64,000 nucleotides of DNA from the NCBI GenBank assembly GCA_016721425.1, contig JADKID010000038.1, positions 930,001 to 994,000 on the forward strand. Direction: 5' to 3'. The notes under the pieces are model-generated. The model saw only the letters and a program-made list of their open reading frames with translations, did not search any database and was not told the DNA's origin. Source of the stretch: Bryobacterales bacterium (GTDB lineage Bacteria > Acidobacteriota > Terriglobia > Bryobacterales > Bryobacteraceae). Below are positions 41,287 to 50,057 of the stretch, one piece after another (position 1 is the first letter of the stretch; each line of letters begins with the position of its first letter). The position numbers and the translations under genes were made by a program.

Positions 41287-42537
41287 TCAGCCCCACCAGG
41301 TTTCGCCCGGCGCGAGGTGAGCGCGCGCCACATCGGGGTTGATTTCGACGCCATAGCCCGGCTTGTCCTGTATGGTGAGATAGCCGTTTTCGAAGATAGG
41401 TCCTTCGTGCACGACCAGGCTGGGCCACCAATCGATGTACTTGGCCAATTCGTGGATGCGGAAGTTGCGCATCGAGGCCGCGGCATGGGCGGAGGCGATG
41501 GTGCCGAGGGGGCTGGCGGGGTTATGGGCGGCGGTGGCGATGTAGTAGGACTCGGCCATGTCGCTGATGCGCTTGGACTCCAGCAAGCCGCCGGACTTGG
41601 GGATATCGATGTGGACGATGTCACAGGCCTGGAGCTCGATGAGCTCGCGGAACTGATCCCGGCCGTAGAGGTTCTCGCCGGTGCAGACGGGGATGTTGAT
41701 GGCCTGGGTGACACGGGCCATAGCCTTGACGTTGCCGGGCGGGACGGGATCTTCCAGCCACATCGGGTTGACGGGCTCCAGGGCGCGGGCCAGTTGGATG
41801 ACGTCGCGGGAGTCGTAGCGCCAATGGCACTCGATGGCGAAATCGGCGTCTGGGCCGAGCTCCTCGCGGACGGCCGTCATGCCGGTGACGATGCGGCGGA
41901 TGTCGCGGGTAGTGAGGTTGCGGAGATAGGGGTCGTGGCCAGGCTCTTTGAACTGCGGGTCGGCGTTAGGGGGGATGCCGTCGCCCTGGAATTTGAAGGC
42001 GGTCCAGCCGAACTTCTCAGCCTTGGCGGTGCGGACGTATTCCTTGAAGGAGGCAGGGCTGGTGACGTCGGGCGGATTCTGCATGGTGCGGTAGAAGCGC
42101 ACGCGATCGCGGAAGCGGCCGCCCAGCAGGTTGCAGGCCGGCGTTTCGAGGATGCGGCCGGCCAGGTCCCAGAGCGCGATCTCGACGCCGGAGGCGGCCG
42201 TGACGGTGACTCCGGCGAGTGCGCCGGCGCCGGCGTTGCGCATCAGCATCTTGGTATAGAGCTTGTCGACGTTGAGAGGATCCTCGCCGAGGAGATGCGG
42301 CTTGAGGATCTTCTGGACGATCTCTTTGACGCCGGGGCCCCAGTAGGCCTCGCCGATGCCATAGAGGCCGGAGTCCGTCTCGATCTTGATGAGGTTCCAG
42401 TCCCAGGTGCCGCGGACGATCATGCACTTGACGTCAGTGATTTTGACCTTTCCTTTGAGAGCGGCGGCGAGCCGGGAGAATGGCGCGGAGACGAGTCCGG
42501 CCGTGGCGGCTGTGAAGAAGGAACGCCGGGACAGCAT
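41287..42537 (-). CDS. Tat-exported enolase-superfamily protein (mandelate racemase / galactonate dehydratase-like)
   Basis: A 416-residue member of the mandelate racemase subgroup. The N-terminus is a twin-arginine signal (MLSRRSFFTAATAGLV), unusual for this mostly cytoplasmic superfamily. The three metal ligands are apparent: Glu in FAIECHW, Glu in WLEDPVP, Glu in CTGENLYG. The general base is His in AAHNPASPLG. The ECHWRYD loop resembles sugar-acid dehydratases. The substrate is probably a hexonic acid, inferred only from that similarity. It lies alone, 53 bases downstream of the VIT gene on the same strand. Confidence 0.85.
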   Translation of the reverse strand: MLSRRSFFTAATAGLVSAPFSRLAAALKGKVKITDVKCMIVRGTWDWNLIKIETDSGLYGIGEAYWGPGVKEIVQKILKPHLLGEDPLNVDKLYTKMLMRNAGAGALAGVTVTAASGVEIALWDLAGRILETPACNLLGGRFRDRVRFYRTMQNPPDVTSPASFKEYVRTAKAEKFGWTAFKFQGDGIPPNADPQFKEPGHDPYLRNLTTRDIRRIVTGMTAVREELGPDADFAIECHWRYDSRDVIQLARALEPVNPMWLEDPVPPGNVKAMARVTQAINIPVCTGENLYGRDQFRELIELQACDIVHIDIPKSGGLLESKRISDMAESYYIATAAHNPASPLGTIASAHAAASMRNFRIHELAKYIDWWPSLVVHEGPIFENGYLTIQDKPGYGVEINPDVARAHLAPGETWWG

Positions 42538-42590
42538 GGTGGCTGAGTATATCGCAGGGGGATCTGGGATTCCCGGGCGACATGCGCCGC

Positions 42591-43286
42591 TCAGACGACG
42601 GTTCCGAACACCGCGCCGACTGCGGCCGTGATCGCCATGGCCAGGGCTCCCCAGAACAGGACGCGGATCGCGCCCACCTTGACGTCTGCGCCGCCAGTAT
42701 GCGCGGCCACGCCGCCCAGGATGGCGAGGAATGCCAGTGAGGTGCCGGCGACTAGCGGGATCAGGCGCGCCTCTGCGAAGATGGCGGCCACCAGAAGGGG
42801 GAGGGCTGCTCCAGCAGTGAAGCTGGCGGCTGACACCAACGCCGCCTGGATCGGGCGCGCGCTGAGCGTCTCGGTGATGCCGAGCTCGTCCCTGGCATGT
42901 GCGCCGATGGCGTCATGAGACATGAGTTGCACGGCTACCTTCATGGCGAGGTCGGGCTCGAGCCCTCGCCCGACGTAGATTGCCGCCAGCTCCTTGTGCT
43001 CGCCGTCGCTGTCCGTGTTGAGTTCCGCTTGCTCCCGCGCGAGTTCCGCGCCTTCGGTATCTGCCTGGGAGTGGACAGACACATACTCACCGGCAGCCAT
43101 TGACATCGCTCCGGCGACCAGTCCGGCGGTGCCCGCCACCATGATGCTGCTGTGACTGGAATGCGCCGCGGCTACACCGAGTACCAAGCTGGCCGTTGAG
43201 ACGATTCCGTCATTCGCGCCAAGCACGGCTGCGCGCAGCCAGCCGATTCGTCCTGTGACGTGGCGTTCTCTGTGGCGCACTGGCAT
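42591..43286 (-). CDS. VIT-family (CCC1-like) iron/manganese transporter
   Basis: A 231-residue membrane protein of the VIT1/CCC1 family. It opens with the typical RIGWLRAAVLGANDGIVSTASLVLGVA, then AGAMSMAAGEYVSVHSQAD, an acidic cytoplasmic helical region carrying metal-binding residues (~80-125), and three more helices. It moves Fe(II) or Mn(II) out of the cytoplasm by proton exchange. Start 43286 is preferred over 43328 because it has GGGGGGA upstream and matches the family N-terminus. An iron exporter is useful for an organism that produces Fe(II) outside the cell, but the link is inference. Confidence 0.9.
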   Translation of the reverse strand: MPVRHRERHVTGRIGWLRAAVLGANDGIVSTASLVLGVAAAHSSHSSIMVAGTAGLVAGAMSMAAGEYVSVHSQADTEGAELAREQAELNTDSDGEHKELAAIYVGRGLEPDLAMKVAVQLMSHDAIGAHARDELGITETLSARPIQAALVSAASFTAGAALPLLVAAIFAEARLIPLVAGTSLAFLAILGGVAAHTGGADVKVGAIRVLFWGALAMAITAAVGAVFGTVV

Positions 43287-43499
43287 TGTTGAATCCCCCC
43301 TTTGTTCCGATCTCCCCGATGATCCCACTGTTGGGGCTAGTGACCAATTTCTGATTCCAGAACGGAGACGGGAAGAGGGACAAACCTGGGGACAGCCGCC
43401 GGGACACGGATGGAAACGGGTGTTGACGAACGGCTTTCACTCGCGAGGAAGTGGCATACCTGTAACGCAAATGGAGAAGCGTGTATCTTGGGTAGCAAT

Positions 43500-44753
43500 A
43501 TGGCACTTCTCGAGATTCGAGTATTGATGACTTGCGCCGCACTCTTGCTCACTGCCGCTTGCGGCCAGCGGACAGCAACGGTCCAGCCGCCTTCACCCCG
43601 TGTGGTCAAGGTCTCGCAAGCCGGTCCGGCTGACGTCATCGGCGCCGATAATGTGGCGCTTCAGAAGGCGGCGGACCTGCTGAGGCCGGGCGACACGCTC
43701 CTCATCGGCGAGGGAACCTTCGTTATGGAGAACAGCCTGTTTGTCCCGAGCGGCGTGACGGTCCGCGGCGTCGCCGGCAAGACAATCCTCAAGAAGAATG
43801 CGGGTGTGCGGACCGCGCTGGCCGAGGATGGCGACTACGGCGAAAGCGCCATTGCCGTAGCGGAGCCCGGCAAGTTCCACGCGGGCATGGGGATCACGAT
43901 TTTCGACGAAGCACAGTCGTCCGGCTGGGACGTCAGTGTGACGGCCGTTGCCGGCGTGCAGGGAGCGTACCTGCTAATCCGGCCGCCGACGGTGCGCGAC
44001 TACGACTTCGAGAAGAAAAACGCGCGAGTGACAAACACGTTCCCCATCCTGGCCGTCATGAACGCGGAAAAGGTCGTATTGGAAGACATCACCGTGGATG
44101 GCAACCGTGCGGAGAACGACTACCTGGACGGATGCCGGGGCGGCGCCATCTATCTGAACACGGTGCGGGACGTGACCGTGCGCAACTGCGTGGCGCGCAA
44201 CTACAATGGCGACGGCATCTCGTTTCAGATTACCGACGGAGTGAAGGTGCTCAACTCGGAGTCCTACGGCAACTCGGGATATGGCGCCCATCCGGGGACG
44301 GGCAGTGCGAATGCGCTGGTCCAGGGCTGCAAGCTACACGATAACGGCGACATCGGGCTGTTTTTGTGCTGGCGCGTGCGGCACAGCCGGTTCGAGGACA
44401 ACCAGATGCTGAACAACGGCCACCACGGCATCTCGATCGGTCACAAGGACACGGACAACGAGTTTGTGAACAACACCATTTCGAACAACGGTGTGAGTGG
44501 AGTGTGGTTCCGCGAGGAGTCGCCGAAGAACAGCGGCCACCGGAACACATTCCGCAAGAACCGGGTGACGGACAACGGCGGCGCCAAGGAGGGCTTCGGC
44601 TTTTTCATTGCGAAGAACGTGGATGGAACGGTGATCGAAGACAACCGGATTGCCGACACGAGGGTTAGCGGCAAGACGCAGCGGGTGGCCATCCAGAGGG
44701 CTCCGGGTGCCGGATCGGTGAGGGTGTCTGGTAACGAGACTCCGGAAAAGTAG
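43500..44753 (+). CDS. Right-handed parallel beta-helix lipoprotein
   Basis: A ~417-residue surface or periplasmic lipoprotein. The lipobox is LTAACGQ, after a signal sequence beginning MALLEIRVLMTCAALL; ATG 43500 is preferred, with 43410 and 43527 as alternatives. The body shows repeated ~22-residue rungs with N/D/G turns (DVTVRNCVARNYNGDGISF, GHHGISIGHKDTDNEFVNN, NTISNNGVSGVWFREE), the CASH/NosD-type parallel beta-helix. Such folds usually bind or cut polysaccharides; no catalytic residues can be picked out. The 213-base gap before it shows no gene. Confidence 0.8.
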   Translation: MALLEIRVLMTCAALLLTAACGQRTATVQPPSPRVVKVSQAGPADVIGADNVALQKAADLLRPGDTLLIGEGTFVMENSLFVPSGVTVRGVAGKTILKKNAGVRTALAEDGDYGESAIAVAEPGKFHAGMGITIFDEAQSSGWDVSVTAVAGVQGAYLLIRPPTVRDYDFEKKNARVTNTFPILAVMNAEKVVLEDITVDGNRAENDYLDGCRGGAIYLNTVRDVTVRNCVARNYNGDGISFQITDGVKVLNSESYGNSGYGAHPGTGSANALVQGCKLHDNGDIGLFLCWRVRHSRFEDNQMLNNGHHGISIGHKDTDNEFVNNTISNNGVSGVWFREESPKNSGHRNTFRKNRVTDNGGAKEGFGFFIAKNVDGTVIEDNRIADTRVSGKTQRVAIQRAPGAGSVRVSGNETPEK

Positions 44754-44787
44754 TAGACGGGTGGGGGATGGGCGGGCGAGAAATGGG

Positions 44788-44864
<77 letters not shown>

Positions 44865-44982
44865 GCAGTGCGGTACCCCTCCTTTTTAGCAACCCTTAGC
44901 CCTCCGTGTCAAACTCGAGCGCCCACTTCGTCGTACACTGGCTTCTATTACCCCTGCTGGCCTTCTCGGGGGACACGCCATC

Positions 44983-47130
44983 ATGTTCAAACTCCTGATT
45001 CGCGGGCTGCTGCATCTGCTCTACCGCCTCGACGTAAGAGGCTCGCTGCCCTCCGCCTCCAAGACCCTGGTTGTTGCCAACCACCAGTCCTTTCTGGACG
45101 CCGTCATTCTCTGGACCTGCCTGCCGCCCAAGACCCTCTGGGTGGTCCACACGCAGATCCTGCGGCAGCCGCTGTTCCGCTACATTCTCAAGCACGTCGA
45201 TCACATCGTCATCGACACCACCAATCCGTTTTCGCTGAAGTCCACCATCGAGGTGATCGAATCGGGCCGGCCCGTGATCATCTTCCCCGAAGGGCGCGTC
45301 ACGGTCACCGGCACGTTGATGAAGGTCTATGATGGTCCGGCTTTCATCGCCGCCAAGACATCCTGCACGGTCGCGCCCATCATCATCGACGGCGCCTTAC
45401 GGGCGAAGGGCTTCAGCCGAATGGGCGGCGACTTCCCGGTGGCGATGTTCCCCAAGATCCGCGTGACGTTTTTTCCCGGCGAGTTCATCCCCATGCCGGA
45501 GGGCGCTTCCGGCAAGATCCGGCGCCGCAAGGCAGGCGAGGAGATGCGCCGGCTGTTGCAGCGTAGCTGGTTTGCCGCCCGCCCGAAACGTTCCCTGCAC
45601 GACGCCTTCCTCGCCGCCATTGAGACCCATGGCCGGGGCCGCGCGATGGTGGAGGACGTCACCGGCGTGACGCAGTCCTACGCGGACATCCTCAAAGCCT
45701 CGCTGGCGCTGGGGCGGCTTGTCTCCAAGATCACTGCAGAGAACGAAGTAGTGGGCGTACTCATGCCCAACGCAGCCGCCACGCTTTCTCTGACGCTCGG
45801 CATGTTCGGCGTGCGCCGCATTCCGGCGATGCTGAACTTCACTGCTGGCGTCGACGGGCTCCAAAGCGCCATCAAGGCCGCGCAGATCAAGACGATCCTC
45901 ACGTCGCGCGCATTCCTCGAAAAGGGCAAGCTGACCCCCCTGGTTGAGAAGCTCCAGGGCGTGACTGTGGTCTGTTTGGAAGACCTGCGCCCTCGCTTCA
46001 CCCTGGGCGATAAGCTTTGGCTGATGCTCTACGCCATCCGCAATCCGCGCGCCGCCACGTTGCGGAGCGGGCCCGAAGACATCGCTGTAGTCCTGTTCAC
46101 TTCCGGTTCGGAGGGCAAGCCCAAGGGTGTGGTGCTCAGCCACGGGGCGATTCTGGCCAACGTGGATCAGTCGCTCACTCTGGTGGACGCTTCCCCCGCA
46201 GACAAGATCCTTTCCGCCATGCCGGTCTTCCACAGCTTCGGCCTTACCGCCGGCTTCATGCTGCCCATTCTGAATGGCATCCGGCTCTTTCTGTACCCCT
46301 CGCCGCTGCATTACAGCATCGTGCCCGAGCTGTTTTACGATCGCGATGCCACCATCATGTTCGCCACGCCGACGTTCATGAAGCACTATGCGAAGCGGGC
46401 GCATCCGTATGACTTCCGCAAAGCCCGCCTGCTGCTGGCCGGGGCGGAGAAGCTCAGCGCCGAGGTGCGCGACCTCTACATCAACAAATTCGGGGTCAGG
46501 CTGATGGAGGGCTACGGCGCCACGGAGTGCTCGCCCGTCATTTCACTGAACACGGCCATGAGTTGCAAGGGTGGGACGGTGGGCGAACTGCTGCCCGCCA
46601 TGGAGTACAAACTCGAACCAGTTCCCGGAATCGAAGTAGGCGGATTGCTGCACCTGAGGGGGCCGAAACTGATGCTCGGGTACTGGCGTGAATCGAATCC
46701 CCGCGTGCTGGAGAAGCCCTCTTCCGTCTTTGGCGAGGGCTGGTATTCCACGGGCGATCTGGCGCGGATCGACGAGGATGGATTCCTGGAGTTGCTGGGC
46801 CGCGTCAAGCGCTTTGCCAAAGTCGCCGGCGAGATGGTCTCGCTGGAGGTGGTGGAGCGCATCGCCGAGATGGCCTCGCCGCATCTGATGCACGCCGCCA
46901 TCACGCGGCCGGACGCCGGCCGCGGCGAGATGATTGTCATCTGTACGCAGGACGGGAAGTTGAAGCGCGATCAACTCCAGCAGGCGGCACGCGAACTGGG
47001 CGCGCCAGAACTGGCCATCCCTCGTCGCATCGTGGTGATGGACAAGATCCCGCTGCTCGGCACCGGCAAGAAAGACTACCCCCAGATCACAAAGCTCGCG
47101 GAGGAGCAAATTGCCAGCCAATCAGCCTGA
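44983..47130 (+). CDS. aas: Acyltransferase / acyl-ACP synthetase fusion (Aas-like)
   Basis: A 715-residue two-domain protein. The N-terminal PlsC domain (~1-200) has the NHQSFLD dyad at ~33-39 and FPEGR near 105. The C-terminal AMP-forming domain (~230-710) has LFTSGSEGKPKGVVLSH (P-loop), MEGYGATECSPV and YSTGDLARIDEDGFLELLGR, ending in LLGTGKKDY with the catalytic lysine. In E. coli, Aas activates fatty acids and re-acylates lysophosphatidylethanolamine. This enzyme most likely does lysophospholipid repair. It starts a coupled operon whose next gene encodes an MFS protein, echoing E. coli lplT-aas although the MFS family differs. Confidence 0.88.
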   Translation: MFKLLIRGLLHLLYRLDVRGSLPSASKTLVVANHQSFLDAVILWTCLPPKTLWVVHTQILRQPLFRYILKHVDHIVIDTTNPFSLKSTIEVIESGRPVIIFPEGRVTVTGTLMKVYDGPAFIAAKTSCTVAPIIIDGALRAKGFSRMGGDFPVAMFPKIRVTFFPGEFIPMPEGASGKIRRRKAGEEMRRLLQRSWFAARPKRSLHDAFLAAIETHGRGRAMVEDVTGVTQSYADILKASLALGRLVSKITAENEVVGVLMPNAAATLSLTLGMFGVRRIPAMLNFTAGVDGLQSAIKAAQIKTILTSRAFLEKGKLTPLVEKLQGVTVVCLEDLRPRFTLGDKLWLMLYAIRNPRAATLRSGPEDIAVVLFTSGSEGKPKGVVLSHGAILANVDQSLTLVDASPADKILSAMPVFHSFGLTAGFMLPILNGIRLFLYPSPLHYSIVPELFYDRDATIMFATPTFMKHYAKRAHPYDFRKARLLLAGAEKLSAEVRDLYINKFGVRLMEGYGATECSPVISLNTAMSCKGGTVGELLPAMEYKLEPVPGIEVGGLLHLRGPKLMLGYWRESNPRVLEKPSSVFGEGWYSTGDLARIDEDGFLELLGRVKRFAKVAGEMVSLEVVERIAEMASPHLMHAAITRPDAGRGEMIVICTQDGKLKRDQLQQAARELGAPELAIPRRIVVMDKIPLLGTGKKDYPQITKLAEEQIASQSA

Positions 47131-48436
47131 GATGCCCTATTCCAAGCGAGAACAGCGCGCCTGGTACATGTACGACTTTGCGAACTCCGCGTTTGCCTCC
47201 ACCGTCGTCACCCTCTTCCTGGGGCCCTACCTCACCGTGCTGGCCAAAAGCGCTGCCGATTCCGGCGGCCACATCTATCCGCTCGGCATTCAGGTGGATC
47301 CGCGCAGCTATTGGAGCTACCTGATCTCCATCTCCGTGCTGACTCAGGTGGTTTTCCTGCCCATGCTCGGCGCCGTGGCCGATTACAGCACGAACAAGAA
47401 GGGACTGCTCGGCGCGCTCACCTATCTCGGCGCCGGCGCCACCGTGGCGATGTTCGCTCTACAGGACGGCCTGTATCTGCTGGGTGGCGCGCTGTTTCTG
47501 ATCTCCAACCTGGCCTTTGGCGCCGCTGTTGTTGTGTACAACAGCTTCCTCAACGATGTGGCGCCGGAAGAGCAGCGCGATTCGGTCTCTTCCACCGGAT
47601 GGGGCATCGGCTATCTGGGCGGCGGCATCATGCTGGGGCTGAATCTGCTGCTCTATCAGAATGCAGCGAAACTGGGACTTTCCGACGCCACGGCCGTTCG
47701 CATCAGCCTCGGCTCCGCCGGCGCGTGGTGGGCGTTTTTCGCGCTCATTCCCATGTTCGGACTCCGCAACCGTCCGCCGCAACGTCAGGCTGCCGCCGGG
47801 GAGAATGTGGTCGCGAAGGGATTCACGCAGATCTATCACACGCTACGCGGCATGGGCCACTACCCGCAGACTCTGACGTTTCTGATCGCCTACCTCATCT
47901 ACAACGACGCCATCCAGGCCGTGATCACGCTGGCCGGCCAGTACGGCTCGGATTACCTGAAGATCCCCCTGGAGTCACTCACCTTGGCCATCTTGATGGT
48001 GCAGTTTGTGGCTTTCGGCGGCGCCGTTCTCTTCAACTACCTGGCCAAGTGGATGACGGCCTACCGCGCCGTTCTGCTCAGCCTCGGCATCTGGACCGTT
48101 CTGATGTGCGGCGTGTTTCTCGTGAAGACGACGGCCCACTACTTCGTCGCCGCGGCGCTGGTGGCGGTTGTGATGGGCGGCAGTCAGGCCCTCAGCCGAT
48201 CGCTCTATTCGGTGATGATCCCCAAGGGCAAGGAAGCCGAGTACTTCTCCCTTTACGAGATCAGCGACAAGGGCACCAGTTGGCTGGCGCCGTTGCTCTT
48301 CGGGCTCATGTTGCAGTTTACCGGCAACTACCAGTTCGCCATCCTCTCGCTGATCGTCTTCTTCGTGGCGGGATTGATCGTGCTCTCCCGTGTTGACGTG
48401 AAGCGTGCGACGCTGGAGGCGGGCAACCAGGCATGA
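47111..48436 (+). CDS. UMF1/Atg22-like MFS transporter
   Basis: A ~441-residue, twelve-helix MFS protein. The family opening AWYMYDFANSAFASTVV, then VYNSFLNDVAPEEQRDSVSSTGWGIGYLGGG, marks the UMF1/Atg22 group (Atg22 exports amino acids from yeast vacuoles). Translation probably starts at TTG 47111, which has GAGGAG upstream, within the last 20 bases of aas; ATG 47132 is the alternative. By analogy with E. coli LplT it might move lysophospholipids, but Atg22 homology favours a small polar metabolite. Coupled by ATGA to the aminotransferase gene. Confidence 0.85.
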   Translation: MPANQPEMPYSKREQRAWYMYDFANSAFASTVVTLFLGPYLTVLAKSAADSGGHIYPLGIQVDPRSYWSYLISISVLTQVVFLPMLGAVADYSTNKKGLLGALTYLGAGATVAMFALQDGLYLLGGALFLISNLAFGAAVVVYNSFLNDVAPEEQRDSVSSTGWGIGYLGGGIMLGLNLLLYQNAAKLGLSDATAVRISLGSAGAWWAFFALIPMFGLRNRPPQRQAAAGENVVAKGFTQIYHTLRGMGHYPQTLTFLIAYLIYNDAIQAVITLAGQYGSDYLKIPLESLTLAILMVQFVAFGGAVLFNYLAKWMTAYRAVLLSLGIWTVLMCGVFLVKTTAHYFVAAALVAVVMGGSQALSRSLYSVMIPKGKEAEYFSLYEISDKGTSWLAPLLFGLMLQFTGNYQFAILSLIVFFVAGLIVLSRVDVKRATLEAGNQA

Positions 48437-49506
48437 GTCAGGCCTATCACGGCGGCGCGTTTTTTCAAGCAATTGGCGTGGATCTGCGCCATCTGGAGCG
48501 GGCATCTGATGTGATCAGCGCCGACGTTCTGGATGCGTGGTTCGACCCTTCGCCGCGGGTCGTCGAGACTCTGCGTCAGAATCTGGCGTTCCTGCTGCGC
48601 ACCTCTCCGCCCAACCACGCTGAGGGCTTCGTGACAGAGATCGCAACTCGCCGCGGTGTGCCGGAAGAGTGCATCCTGCCGGGCTCCGGTTCGTCGTCTC
48701 TACTGTTTTCGTGCCTGCCCCGTTTGCTGAAGCCGGGAGTGGGAGCGCTCGCGCTGGCGCCCATGTACAGCGAGTACGAGCACATTGTGGAGGCGCTGCT
48801 GGGCGGCCACGTCCACCACCACGAGTTGCAGGCTTCGAACGGATTTGTGGTGGATGGCGACGCGCTGCTGGCCGACGTTCGGCGCGTGGAGCCCGACGTT
48901 GTCCTGCTGGTCAACCCCTGCAATCCCACCGGGCGCCTCTGGCCGCGCGTTGATGTCGTTCGCTTTCTTGATCAGATCCCCGCCACCACGCTGACGATCA
49001 TCGACGAAGCCTATCTCGACTATGCGGGTGCGGCCGAGTCACTGGAATCCGAGGCAGCCCGGCGACCCAACCTGATCGTCGTCAAGTCCATGTCGAAGGT
49101 CTACTCTCTGAGCGGCGCCCGTGTCGCCTATCTCGTGACAGAGGCCCGTAGAGCGGCCCAACTCAGCCCGTGGTTGCCACCCTGGCCGGTGGGTCTGCTA
49201 GCACAGGCAGCGGCCATGGAGGCCCTGCGCGACCCGTCCTGGTATCTGGGAAGGTACGCGGAGACCCACCTGCTCCGGGAGCAACTGCGCACCCGCCTGG
49301 CCCGGCTGCGCCCGGTGGAATCGAGCGTCAACTTCTTCCTGATCGAGCCGCCCGATCCAGCGGCCCTGGCCGCGGCGCTGCGCGAGCAACAGATCTTTGT
49401 CCGCGAGTTCCCCGACGGACCATTGGCGGGGCGCTACCTGCGTGTGACCGTCAAGGATGCGGCTCAGAACGAACGCATGGCCTCGGCCATTCTCCCGCTG
49501 GTATGA
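48433..49506 (+). CDS. HisC/CobD-like PLP-dependent aminotransferase or decarboxylase
   Basis: A 357-residue fold-type I enzyme related to histidinol-phosphate aminotransferase and L-threonine-O-3-phosphate decarboxylase (CobD). Landmarks are LPGSGSSSL (cofactor phosphate), NPCNPTG at 161-167, DEAYLDY at 191-197, and the PLP lysine K222 in SMSKVYSLSGARVAY. No histidine or cobalamin genes are nearby. In this operon of lipid re-acylation, transport and acetylation it may act on an amino-acid-derived headgroup or an amino sugar; this is speculation. The ATGA overlaps at both ends show full coupling. Confidence 0.8.
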   Translation: MSQAYHGGAFFQAIGVDLRHLERASDVISADVLDAWFDPSPRVVETLRQNLAFLLRTSPPNHAEGFVTEIATRRGVPEECILPGSGSSSLLFSCLPRLLKPGVGALALAPMYSEYEHIVEALLGGHVHHHELQASNGFVVDGDALLADVRRVEPDVVLLVNPCNPTGRLWPRVDVVRFLDQIPATTLTIIDEAYLDYAGAAESLESEAARRPNLIVVKSMSKVYSLSGARVAYLVTEARRAAQLSPWLPPWPVGLLAQAAAMEALRDPSWYLGRYAETHLLREQLRTRLARLRPVESSVNFFLIEPPDPAALAAALREQQIFVREFPDGPLAGRYLRVTVKDAAQNERMASAILPLV

Positions 49507-50057
49507 CCTACTCGTTCCGCATCGCTGAATCAGCTGAGGACTTCCAGCAGATCCGACGCCTCAACCACCGGATTTTCAGCGAAGAGCTCGGCCAGCACGC
49601 TGCCCGCCCCGACGGACTGCTCGCCGATCCCTTTGAGGCCCGCAGCCGCTATCTGCTGGCGCTGTGCGATGGTGAGGTTGCCGGGATGGTCTGCGTACAC
49701 GACGTTCCGCCCTGGTCGGTGACGAAGCGTCTGGCCCAAGCGTCAGTTTTGGACCGCCTGACAAAGCCGCTTCTGGAGATTCGTCTTCTGGCCCTTGCGC
49801 CCGAACACCGCAACGGGATGGTGGTGGCCGGGTTGCTGGCCGGTGTGCTGGAGATGGCGTTGGAGGCTGGTTTCCGCACTCTGCTCATCTCCGGTGTGAC
49901 CTCTCAGGTTAGGATGTACAGGCGGCTTGGCTTTGCGGAACTGGGCCCCGCCGTTGTTGATGGCGCTGCGGCCTTCTATCCCATGGCGCTGGATCTTCAG
50001 GCCCTGCCGGAGCACACGAGGGAGGCCTGGCAGCGTTACGGGCGCCGGACTTCCTGA
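49503..50057 (+). CDS. GNAT-family N-acetyltransferase
   Basis: A 184-residue protein with a GNAT-like plan: AESAEDFQQIRRLNHRIFSEELGQH at the N-terminus, LALCDGEVAGMVCVHD as the beta-hairpin, then LEIRLLALAPEHRNGMVVAGLLAGVLEMALEAG for the acetyl-CoA-binding beta4/alpha3 unit. The N-terminal part resembles N-acyl amino acid synthase/PEP-CTERM-associated acyltransferases, so a fatty acyl donor is also possible. It is the last gene of the aas operon and overlaps the opposite ABC transporter gene by 22 bases. Start 49503 forms ATGA with the previous stop. Confidence 0.8.
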   Translation: MTYSFRIAESAEDFQQIRRLNHRIFSEELGQHAARPDGLLADPFEARSRYLLALCDGEVAGMVCVHDVPPWSVTKRLAQASVLDRLTKPLLEIRLLALAPEHRNGMVVAGLLAGVLEMALEAGFRTLLISGVTSQVRMYRRLGFAELGPAVVDGAAAFYPMALDLQALPEHTREAWQRYGRRTS

